DNA of 64,000 nt from Pseudomonas syringae (GTDB lineage Bacteria > Pseudomonadota > Gammaproteobacteria > Pseudomonadales > Pseudomonadaceae): NCBI RefSeq assembly GCF_023278085.1, contig NZ_CP066265.1, positions 2,448,501-2,512,500 of the forward strand. The letters run 5' to 3'. The notes beneath the pieces are model-generated. The model had not been told where the DNA came from, ran no database searches, and saw only the letters and a program-made list of their open reading frames with translations. The first letter of the stretch is position 1. Every line of letters starts with the position of its first letter. Both the position numbers and the translations under genes were made by a program. Positions 58,073-64,000 of the stretch are shown one piece after another.

Positions 58073-58774
58073 ATGAAGTCCCTTTTTCGTCCAGGTTTGC
58101 TGTTGGCGGTCGCCTTACCCTTGTTACTGGCTGGCTGTGGCGACAAGGAGCCCGAGCAACGTGCAGCGTTCACTCAGTTCCTGCAAACCCGCATCATCGA
58201 CAAACCAGGCCTGCACGTTCCCAAGTTGACGGAAGACGAAAAGAAGGCATTCGGTGATTACACTTCGCATTACGCGGTGATCTCTGATTTTGGCGCGGGC
58301 ATGGATACTGCCGTGCAGCCGTTGAGCAGCCTGATGCAGAAGGGCTCGTTTCACTCGGTGAGCGATGTCGTGCAGCGTCGTGGTGATCTCGCGGCAGTGC
58401 AGACCGGTCTTGATAAGGTGGGTGAAGAACTGACCGTAGAACAAGGCAAGGCAGATGCTGCGCACGCGAAGCTGAAACAGCCGGACGATTTGAAAGTGGT
58501 TTATGACAAGGCCTATGACAGGACTGTCAGCGTGCCTGCGAATACCTTTCGCGAAGTGTTGCCGCAGATCAAAGGTACTTTTTCCACAGGTCTGAAAGTG
58601 GCCGATTACATAGAAGCACACAAGTCGCAGATTGATATTTCCGGTTCCGCAATTACTGTCAAGGACCCGGTCGTGCAGACCGAACTCAACAAGCTGCTGC
58701 AAGAACTGAATGATCAGGGCAAAAATGCCCAGCAGGCACAGGGTCGGCTGCAGTCGCTCATGACCGGGCGCTAA
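58073..58774 (+). CDS. DUF3053 family lipoprotein (YiaF-like)
   Basis: The 233-residue protein has a lipoprotein signal with lipobox LLAGC (Cys about 22), followed by a mostly helical mature region with KLTEDEKKAFGDYTSHYAVISDFGAGMD and repeated Gln/Lys-rich helices. The family includes E. coli YiaF, of unknown function. GGAGG lies eight bases before the ATG at 58073. Asp is absent at position +2 of the mature protein (Gly-Asp follows Cys), so it is expected to go to the outer membrane. It ends at a strong hairpin. Confidence 0.87.
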   Translation: MKSLFRPGLLLAVALPLLLAGCGDKEPEQRAAFTQFLQTRIIDKPGLHVPKLTEDEKKAFGDYTSHYAVISDFGAGMDTAVQPLSSLMQKGSFHSVSDVVQRRGDLAAVQTGLDKVGEELTVEQGKADAAHAKLKQPDDLKVVYDKAYDRTVSVPANTFREVLPQIKGTFSTGLKVADYIEAHKSQIDISGSAITVKDPVVQTELNKLLQELNDQGKNAQQAQGRLQSLMTGR

Positions 58775-58786
58775 GGCAGCACTGAT

Positions 58787-58817
58787 GGTGCGGCCCGACG
58801 CGGTGTCGGGCCGCACC
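58787..58817 (+). terminator. GC-rich hairpin after DUF3053 gene
   Basis: GGTGCGGCCCGAC and GTCGGGCCGCACC pair perfectly over 13 bases around a gcggt loop, 12 bases after the stop. No T-tract follows, but stability is very high. Confidence 0.7.
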
Positions 58818-58858
58818 GAGTGTCAGGTATGATTTGCGTCTCGCTTACCTGACACTCG
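58817..58858 (+). repeat. 13-base perfect inverted repeat in the GNAT gene leader
   Basis: CGAGTGTCAGGTA (58817-58829) and TACCTGACACTCG (58846-58858) are separated by 16 bases and end 14 bases before the downstream ATG. The structure abuts the preceding hairpin. It could be an operator or an RNA hairpin controlling translation. Confidence 0.7.
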
Positions 58859-58872
58859 GATTCAACGGATTG

Positions 58873-59424
58873 ATGACCACACCTTCTTCACTGGCAATCA
58901 CGTTACGCCACGCAACGCCTGACGACGCGTTGTGCCTGAGCGCACTCGGCATGCAGGTGTTCCTTGACACTTATGCGACGCAAGGTATTCGTGAGTCTAT
59001 CGCCCGCGAAGCCCTTGAGGCGTTTGCCCCTCATACGTTTGCACAGTTACTCGCCGAACCGGCAAACCTCACTATTATCGTTGCCGAAGTACGCGACCAC
59101 CTGATCGGCTTCGCACAAGTCGAGCTGCGCACGGATCACCCTATCCTGTGCGATTCAAACGCCGCCGAACTGCAACGCCTTTACGTGCAGGAACGCTTCA
59201 CCGGACGTGGCGCCGGGCGCCAATTACTCGAAGCTGCCGAACAATGCGCCACCCGCAGGCAGGCATCACTGTTGTGGGCAACCGTCTGGTCTGGCAATGA
59301 GCGCGCTTTAAGTTTCTACCCGCGCGAAGGTTATGAGGTGAAAGGTTTTCCCCGCTACGAATTTCAGGGTGAAACGCATGGCAACAGCTTGTTTGCCAAG
59401 GTGTTGAATCGCTCGGTCGGATAA
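58873..59424 (+). CDS. GNAT-family N-acetyltransferase
   Basis: The 183-residue protein opens ITLRHATPDDALCLSALGMQVFLDTYA, then shows ELQRLYVQERFTGRGAGRQLLEAAEQCA, the acetyl-CoA loop (R-F-T-G-R-G-A-G), and LWATVWSGNERALSFYPREGYEVKGFPRYEF, the typical terminal strands. The ATG at 58873 is preferred. The inverted repeat lies directly before it, and no clear ribosome-binding site is visible. The acceptor is unknown. Confidence 0.85.
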   Translation: MTTPSSLAITLRHATPDDALCLSALGMQVFLDTYATQGIRESIAREALEAFAPHTFAQLLAEPANLTIIVAEVRDHLIGFAQVELRTDHPILCDSNAAELQRLYVQERFTGRGAGRQLLEAAEQCATRRQASLLWATVWSGNERALSFYPREGYEVKGFPRYEFQGETHGNSLFAKVLNRSVG

Positions 59425-59450
59425 AACGTTAGTTTGCAAAGGACGCTGAA

Positions 59451-60077
59451 ATGCTGCGCATATTGGGCAAGTCATCTTCGATCAATGTACGGAAAGTGCT
59501 CTGGGTGTGTGAGGAGCTGAAGATACCGTTCGATCAGGAAGAGTGGGGCAGCGGCTTCAAGCCGACAGATACCGCTGAGTTTGTGGCGCTCAACCCGAAT
59601 GCAATGGTTCCGGTCATCGTTGATGATGGTTTCGTGCTCTGGGAGTCCAACAGTATCATTCGCTATCTGGCTGCCTGTCATGACGCTGAAGGGAATCTTT
59701 ATCCGCATGATCCGAAGGCGAGGGCGCACGTTGATCAGTGGATAGACTGGCAAAGTGCTGACCTCAATCGATCCTGGGCCTACGCGTTCATGTCGCTGAC
59801 GCGCCGGGCAGCTGATTTCAACGACCCTGTAGCAACGGCGGCTTCATGCGCCAATTGGGCCAGGCATATGCAGATATTGAATCGACAGCTCGAAACAACA
59901 GGTGCTTATGTCTGCGGCGAGTCTTTTTCTCTGGCAGATATCCCGATCGGACTGTCGGTCAATCGCTGGTTCGAGACGCCAATGGACCCTCCCCAGTTGC
60001 CTGCGGTAAGTGCTTATTACCAACGTCTGAGCAACCGGCCCGGTTACCTGTTGTATGGCCGCAACGGAACTCCGTGA
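59451..60077 (+). CDS. Glutathione S-transferase family protein
   Basis: The 208-residue protein has an N-terminal thioredoxin-like domain ([48 protein letters not shown], with cis-Pro and the Glu-Ser glutathione-binding pair) and a C-terminal helical domain (about 90-208). The Ser/Asn near residues 9-12 would be the catalytic residue of this theta/beta-like class. It follows the GNAT gene by 26 bases and may share its transcript. Substrate unknown. Confidence 0.88.
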   Translation: MLRILGKSSSINVRKVLWVCEELKIPFDQEEWGSGFKPTDTAEFVALNPNAMVPVIVDDGFVLWESNSIIRYLAACHDAEGNLYPHDPKARAHVDQWIDWQSADLNRSWAYAFMSLTRRAADFNDPVATAASCANWARHMQILNRQLETTGAYVCGESFSLADIPIGLSVNRWFETPMDPPQLPAVSAYYQRLSNRPGYLLYGRNGTP

Positions 60078-60146
60078 CGACGCACGACGGTCACGTTTAT
60101 TCTTGCTCGCCGTTTCAAGTCTTGAGGCTTTCAAGGAGCACTCGCG

Positions 60147-60572
60147 TTGACCACTATTAAAATTACCGCCGGCGGATATGAATTTCTGGCCGAAGCCAAT
60201 CCGGATGCGCCGCAGACCGTCGAGGCGTTTTTGAAATTGCTGCCTTATCGGCAGAAGTTCATCCATGTGCGCTGGAGCGGCGAAGGTTGCTGGGTGCCGC
60301 TGGATGATTATCAACTGAAGCTGGATGACACGTTGATCGGTTTCGAGAACGCGACCAGCCATCCTTCGGTGGGCGATATTCTTTTCTATCCGGGCGGTTA
60401 CAGCGAGACCGAGATTATCCTGGCCTATGGCTCGTGCTGCTTTGCCAGCAAGATGGGGCAGTTGGCGGGCAATCACTTCCTGACCATCACCGAAGGCAAG
60501 GAGAACCTGCGCAAGCTGGGCGTGAAAACGCTGTGGGAGGGCGCTCAGGATGTGCTTTTCGAGCTTGCCTGA
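60147..60572 (+). CDS. DUF3830 family protein (cyclophilin-like fold)
   Basis: The 141-residue protein begins MTTIKITAGGYEFLAEANPDAPQTVEAFLKLLPY. It has the beta-rich pattern of DUF3830, related to the cyclophilin-like fold of DUF369-type proteins, with PSVGDILFYPGGYSETEIILAYGSCCFASKMG in the core. The start is TTG at 60147 with GGAG upstream. No signal or membrane segment. Function unknown. It is followed by the hemerythrin gene on the same strand. Confidence 0.75.
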   Translation: MTTIKITAGGYEFLAEANPDAPQTVEAFLKLLPYRQKFIHVRWSGEGCWVPLDDYQLKLDDTLIGFENATSHPSVGDILFYPGGYSETEIILAYGSCCFASKMGQLAGNHFLTITEGKENLRKLGVKTLWEGAQDVLFELA

Positions 60573-60687
60573 GCACTTCATTGCCGTGCGGTGGTTATTT
60601 GCCAGCATTTTCTGGAACTGCTGATCTTCGCCAAGGGTCTAGTCCACAATGCTTCCAGCTCCCGGAAGCCGACCTGGAGACAAGACC

Positions 60688-61131
60688 TTGAATATTTTTG
60701 AAGCATTGCGCGAGAGTCATGATCGTCAACGTGGTTATGCCGATGCGCTGATCCAGACCAGCGGCGACAGTGCCGAACGGGCAGAGGCCTACAAACAGCT
60801 CAAAGACGAACTGCAAGCTCACGAGACCGCTGAAGAGCGTTTCTTCTATATTCCGCTGATGGCCCACGACAATGGCGTCGACCTTAGCCGGCATGCCATT
60901 TCCGAGCACCATGAAATGGACGAGATGATGGAAGAGCTCGACGAGACCGAAATGTCCAGCCCGGCCTGGCTGGCGACTGCGAAAAAACTCTCGGAAAAAG
61001 TCCATCACCACCTAAAGGAAGAAGAGCAGAAGTTCTTCCAGATGGCCGGCAAGCTGCTCGACGACAAGCAGAAAGAAAGCCTGGCGGGGGAGTACGTGAA
61101 GGAATACGAAGAGCAATTGGCGGAGAGCTGA
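60688..61131 (+). CDS. Hemerythrin HHE-domain protein
   Basis: The 147-residue four-helix protein has the iron-ligand pattern in HDRQRGYADAL, HETAEERFFYIPLM, EHHEMDEMM and HHHLKEEEQKFF. These domains bind a di-iron centre and sense or carry O2, NO or iron. The start is TTG at 60688 (nifEALRESHDRQ), with GGAGA seven bases upstream. The ATG at 60649 has no ribosome-binding site. It is a stress-linked cytoplasmic protein. Confidence 0.88.
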   Translation: MNIFEALRESHDRQRGYADALIQTSGDSAERAEAYKQLKDELQAHETAEERFFYIPLMAHDNGVDLSRHAISEHHEMDEMMEELDETEMSSPAWLATAKKLSEKVHHHLKEEEQKFFQMAGKLLDDKQKESLAGEYVKEYEEQLAES

Positions 61132-61178
61132 TACGGCGTGCAATGCTAGAATCCGCTTTTTATCCGCGTGGGCATGAC

Positions 61179-61538
61179 ATGAAGTTTCTCTTTTTGACGG
61201 GTGCAGCGTTAGTTGCGGCCGCTACATTGGCCGGGTGCGCAGCGCCTTCCGCTTCGGCGCGCTCGGCAGGGCCTTCAAAGGTGCTGTCCAGCGCCAAGCA
61301 GGACGCTGCCGTTGCCCAGTGCATCCAGGTGACCTGGCAGAACGAAGCCATGTTCGGCACTTCTTCGGACGTGTTCCTGCATGACTTGTCCGGCGGCGGC
61401 TTCACCGTGTTCACCACCGAATCGAAGTACTTCGCCGACGTGCGCGGCAAAGGCCCGACCACCACCGTTGAGTTCTACGCTCCGCAAGGCGATACCCAGG
61501 CCGCCTTGCGATCGGCGGCGGTTGCTACCTGCCTTTGA
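61179..61538 (+). CDS. Small putative lipoprotein, unknown function
   Basis: The 119-residue protein has a lipoprotein signal with LAGC (Cys about 19) preceded by LFLTGAALVAAAT, then an Ala/Ser-rich linker (about 20-40) and a small domain with two further cysteines (CIQVTW and the final ATCL) that may form a disulfide. The ATG at 61179 is preferred over 61143. No ribosome-binding site is strong. I do not recognise the family. Confidence 0.65.
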   Translation: MKFLFLTGAALVAAATLAGCAAPSASARSAGPSKVLSSAKQDAAVAQCIQVTWQNEAMFGTSSDVFLHDLSGGGFTVFTTESKYFADVRGKGPTTTVEFYAPQGDTQAALRSAAVATCL

Positions 61539-61970
61539 TTCTTGTCCCCACGCTTTGTGGGCTCCGTTATCAGGACTTTTGTCCCTCCGGTAGCGCATAA
61601 GCAAGGGATCGAGAGGCTTTCGCCCTGACACCTCTCGTTCCTACGCTCCAGCGTGGGAATGCCGTTCTGGACGCTCTTGAGGCGCTGCGCGGCTTGGATT
61701 TGTCACGCAGAGCTTCATGGATGCACACCAACGCAGAGTAGCGCGAGAGTCAGGCATTTTGCGCTCGCGCTCCGGGCTCCGGGCTCATGGACGTTGATAC
61801 CCCACGCCCGATAACAGCGCATTCGCACAAGAGTGGGGCCTTACCACTCGAGTGTGTCAATCGGTAGCGTTACCTCCAGCCTCTGCCTTCATTTTCCTGC
61901 GATAACCCCCAAATTCCAGCCTGTTGATTTGCCTCGGCTTTTTCATGTGGTGTCTTCTGCTTGAAGCCTG
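61539..61970. other. Intergenic interval with REP-like repeats
   Basis: No gene seen. It contains a REP-like hairpin (61638-61659) and, further on, degenerate related segments (gaggcgctgcgcggct and tcacgcagagcttcatggat, 61679-61723) that resemble parts of the same P. syringae repeat family in my memory. Confidence 0.5.
61638..61659. repeat. REP-like short palindrome
   Basis: TTCCTACGCT and AGCGTGGGAA pair with one wobble around cc. This is close to the repeated ttcccacgct...agcgtgggaa element common between P. syringae genes (recalled). Confidence 0.6.
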
Positions 61971-61986
61971 TGGCACACTTTCTGCT
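61971..61986 (+). promoter_or_regulatory. Candidate sigma-54 (RpoN) promoter of the amino-acid ABC operon
   Basis: TGGCACACTTTCTGCT has the -24 GG and -12 GC exactly ten bases apart. It matches the consensus TGGCACG-N4-TTGCW at all but two fixed positions. It is 70 bases before the binding-protein gene. Sigma-54 with AauRS-type activators controls acidic amino acid uptake in Pseudomonas (known), so an RpoN-dependent operon fits. Confidence 0.6.
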
Positions 61987-62012
61987 GTCTATTCCGTTGT
62001 TACATACCAGTG

Positions 62013-62026
62013 TCCGCTATAGCGGA
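62013..62026. promoter_or_regulatory. Perfect palindrome TCCGCTATAGCGGA before the binding-protein gene
   Basis: A 14-base perfect palindrome lies 30 bases before the ATG and about 27 after the sigma-54 -12 element, a place suited to a repressor. Flanking ATTCCG (61991) and CGGAAT (62023) add an outer symmetric pair. Cognate regulator unknown. Confidence 0.5.
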
Positions 62027-62055
62027 ATAACGAATACCTCGGCGGAGTTTATGTC

Positions 62056-62907
62056 ATGCATCGCGGACCTTCTTTTCTGAAAGCTTGTGCATTTGTTCTT
62101 GCAGCCTCATTCACGCTGGCCAATGCGGCGCAGGCGGCCGAAGGCAGCAAACTGGATGCGGTGTTGAAACGTGGCAACCTGATCGTCGGCACAGGCAGCA
62201 CCAACGCGCCGTGGCACTTTCAGGGTGCGGACGGGAAATTGCAGGGCTTCGATATCGACATCGGCAGAATCATTGCCAAGGGGCTGTTCAATGACCCGAG
62301 CAAGGTCGAGTTCGTGGTGCAGTCCTCGGACGCCAGGATTCCCAATCTGCTGACTGACAAGGTCGACATCAGTTGCCAGTTCATCACCGTCACTGCCAGC
62401 CGCGCGCAACAGGTAGCTTTCACGCTGCCGTACTACCGCGAAGGGGTTGCCTTGCTGCTGCCCGCGAACAGCAAGTACAAGGAAATCGATGACCTGAAAG
62501 CTGCAGGCGATGGCGTAACGGTCGCCGTTCTGCAAAACGTATACGCCGAGGAGTTGGTCCATCAAGCGCTGCCCAAGGCCAAGGTCGATCAGTACGACAG
62601 CGTTGATCTGATGTATCAGGCCATTAACTCAGGCCGCGCCGATACGGCCGCCACCGACCAGTCTTCGGTCAAATACCTGATGGTGCAGAACCCTGGCCGC
62701 TACCGCTCACCGGCCTTTGCCTGGAGCCCGCAAACCTACGCTTGCGCCGTCAAGCGTGGCGATCAGGACTGGCTGAACTTCGTCAACACCGCCTTGCATG
62801 AGGCCATGACCGGTGTTGAGTTCCCGGCCTACGCAGCGTCGTTCAAGCAATGGTTCGGCGTGGACCTGCCGGTGCCAGCGATCGGTTTCCCGATGGAATA
62901 CAAATAA
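62056..62907 (+). CDS. Amino-acid ABC transporter substrate-binding protein
   Basis: The 283-residue periplasmic binding protein of the polar amino acid family (SBP_bac_3) has a signal peptide (about 1-27, ends AQA), the typical LKRGNLIVGTGSTNAPWHFQGADGKLQGFDIDIGRIIAKGLF, and a second lobe DTAATDQSSVKYLMVQ. Ligand contacts (Trp/Asp/Arg-type pocket) fit a small or acidic amino acid, without a firm assignment. GGAG precedes the ATG by about ten bases. It is followed by two permease genes. Confidence 0.9.
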   Translation: MHRGPSFLKACAFVLAASFTLANAAQAAEGSKLDAVLKRGNLIVGTGSTNAPWHFQGADGKLQGFDIDIGRIIAKGLFNDPSKVEFVVQSSDARIPNLLTDKVDISCQFITVTASRAQQVAFTLPYYREGVALLLPANSKYKEIDDLKAAGDGVTVAVLQNVYAEELVHQALPKAKVDQYDSVDLMYQAINSGRADTAATDQSSVKYLMVQNPGRYRSPAFAWSPQTYACAVKRGDQDWLNFVNTALHEAMTGVEFPAYAASFKQWFGVDLPVPAIGFPMEYK

Positions 62908-62970
62908 GCCGAATTTGACCTTCAAGGGCAGGGCAGGCCGATGGGCCATCCCTGCCAGGTACGGGCGAAC

Positions 62971-63633
62971 ATGAACTATCAGTTGAATTTTGATGCCGTG
63001 TGGCGGGACTTTCCCAACCTGCTGGCCGGTCTGGGCCTTGGTCTGGAGCTGGCGTTGTTCTCGATTGCCATCGGTTGTGTCATCGGTTTGATGAACGCTT
63101 TCGCACTGCTGTCACGTTACCGGGCGCTACGAGTGGTGGCGTCGATCTACGTGACGGTGGTGCGCAACACGCCGATTCTGGTGTTGATCCTGCTGATCTA
63201 CTTTGCCTTGCCCGGGTTGGGCATTCGTCTGGACAAGCTGGCCTCGTTTATCGTGACCCTGTCGCTGTACGCAGGTGCTTATCTGACCGAAGTGTTCCGC
63301 GCGGGGCTGCTGAGTATCCACAAGGGACAGCGCGAAGCGGGTCTGGCCATTGGCCTGGGTGAATGGCAGGTGAGGGCTTACATCATCGTGCCGGTCATGT
63401 TGCGCAATGTGTTGCCAGCGCTCTCCAACAACTTCATATCGCTGTTCAAGGACACCTCGCTGGCGGCCGCGATTGCCGTACCGGAGCTGACCTATTACGC
63501 ACGCAAGATCAACGTCGAAAGCTATCGGGTGATCGAAACCTGGCTGGTGACCACTGCGCTGTACGTGGTTGCCTGCTACGTGATCGCCATGCTTTTGCGC
63601 GCCCTCGAACAACGTCTGGCGATTCGCCGCTAG
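62971..63633 (+). CDS. Amino-acid ABC transporter permease (first)
   Basis: The 220-residue permease has five predicted membrane helices, the opening FPNLLAGLGLGLELALFSIAIGC, the VVRNTPILVLILLIYFALPG segment and the ABC-permease EAA loop EAGLAIGLGEWQVRAYIIVPVMLRNVLPALSNNF. The family pairs such a subunit with a second permease (next gene) in a heterodimer. The ATG at 62971 is preferred. Confidence 0.9.
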   Translation: MNYQLNFDAVWRDFPNLLAGLGLGLELALFSIAIGCVIGLMNAFALLSRYRALRVVASIYVTVVRNTPILVLILLIYFALPGLGIRLDKLASFIVTLSLYAGAYLTEVFRAGLLSIHKGQREAGLAIGLGEWQVRAYIIVPVMLRNVLPALSNNFISLFKDTSLAAAIAVPELTYYARKINVESYRVIETWLVTTALYVVACYVIAMLLRALEQRLAIRR

Positions 63634-63642
63634 GAGGCTCTC

Positions 63643-64000
63643 ATGTATCAACCCCCTGGCTGGTTGCACGAGTTGTGGACCGCGCGTGAAGTGCTCTGGT
63701 CCGGCTTTCTGACCAGCATCCAGTGCTCGGCGCTGGCGATTCTGTTCGGCACCCTGATCGGCATGTACGCCGGTCTGACCCTGACCTATGGCGGATTCTT
63801 CGCCCGCTTGCCGGTTCGGCTGTATGTCGACCTGATTCGCGGCACGCCAGTGTTCGTGCTGGTGCTGGCGGTCTTCTATATGGTGCCGGCGCTAGGCTGG
63901 CAGATCAGCGCGTTTCAGGCGGGTGCGATAGGCCTGACGCTGTTTTGCGGCTCTCACGTCGCAGAGATCGTGCGCGGTGCCTTGCAAGCCATTCCGCGAG
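63643..64000 (+). CDS. Amino-acid ABC transporter permease (second), 3' end cut by window
   Basis: Begins with ATG at 63643 after a strong TAGGAGG ribosome-binding site that overlaps the previous stop codon. MYQPPGWLHELWTAREVLWSGFLTSIQCSALAILFGTLIGMYAG and DLIRGTPVFVLVLAVFYMVPALG match the polar amino acid permease family (HisM/GltK-like). The ATPase gene is expected beyond the right edge. Confidence 0.88.
   Translation, partial: MYQPPGWLHELWTAREVLWSGFLTSIQCSALAILFGTLIGMYAGLTLTYGGFFARLPVRLYVDLIRGTPVFVLVLAVFYMVPALGWQISAFQAGAIGLTLFCGSHVAEIVRGALQAIPR

Overview
The window reads as a chromosomal core segment of a fluorescent Pseudomonas, most likely from the Pseudomonas syringae group. This rests on recalled protein similarity, moderately high GC, the MuxABC-OpmB, liu and GlgE/TreS loci, and short intergenic repeats of the type seen in P. 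syringae. No database search was possible. I see no tRNA, rRNA, CRISPR array, intact insertion sequence, phage or integrative element.

Layout. 1-11.8 kb is housekeeping: an SCP-2-like protein and a histidine phosphatase, a frameshifted sohB protease gene, sulfite reductase (cysI) with its DUF934 partner, a 37-residue membrane protein, a solitary periplasmic binding protein, cobalamin-dependent methionine synthase (metH), a membrane acyltransferase and nfuA. 11.8-19.6 kb is the leucine/isovalerate catabolic locus on the minus strand: liuR-liuE, a 700-base gap, then liuA-B-C-D. LiuR-like operators lie upstream of both liuR and liuA. 19.6-25.1 kb holds a LysR regulator divergent from an acyl-CoA dehydrogenase, a PBP-OmpA fusion, exonuclease III and a GNAT protein. 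25.2-32.2 kb holds tamA-tamB, a LysR regulator and tpx. 32.3-41.3 kb is the four-gene muxA-muxB-muxC-opmB efflux operon, each junction a 4-base overlap. 41.5-45 kb holds an MHYT-GGDEF-EAL protein, an SDR and a tiny proline-rich protein. 45.2-52.8 kb is the glgE-treS/maltokinase-glgB operon, which links trehalose and alpha-glucan. 52.8-64 kb holds an autotransporter remnant, an MFS carrier, a secreted lactonase-like propeller, an ABC-F protein, several small stress or lipoprotein genes, and the start of an amino-acid ABC transporter operon behind a candidate sigma-54 promoter.

Working together: LiuA to LiuE carry leucine-derived isovaleryl-CoA to acetoacetate and acetyl-CoA. TreS-maltokinase, GlgE and GlgB convert between trehalose, maltose-1-phosphate and branched glucan. 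MuxA, MuxBC and OpmB form one tripartite pump. TamA and TamB form one envelope-spanning outer-membrane assembly machine.

I did not find a convincing undescribed system. The best leads are regulatory dyads, the displaced liuE with its repeat-rich gap, the sohB frameshift, the autotransporter remnant, and several proteins under 60 residues.
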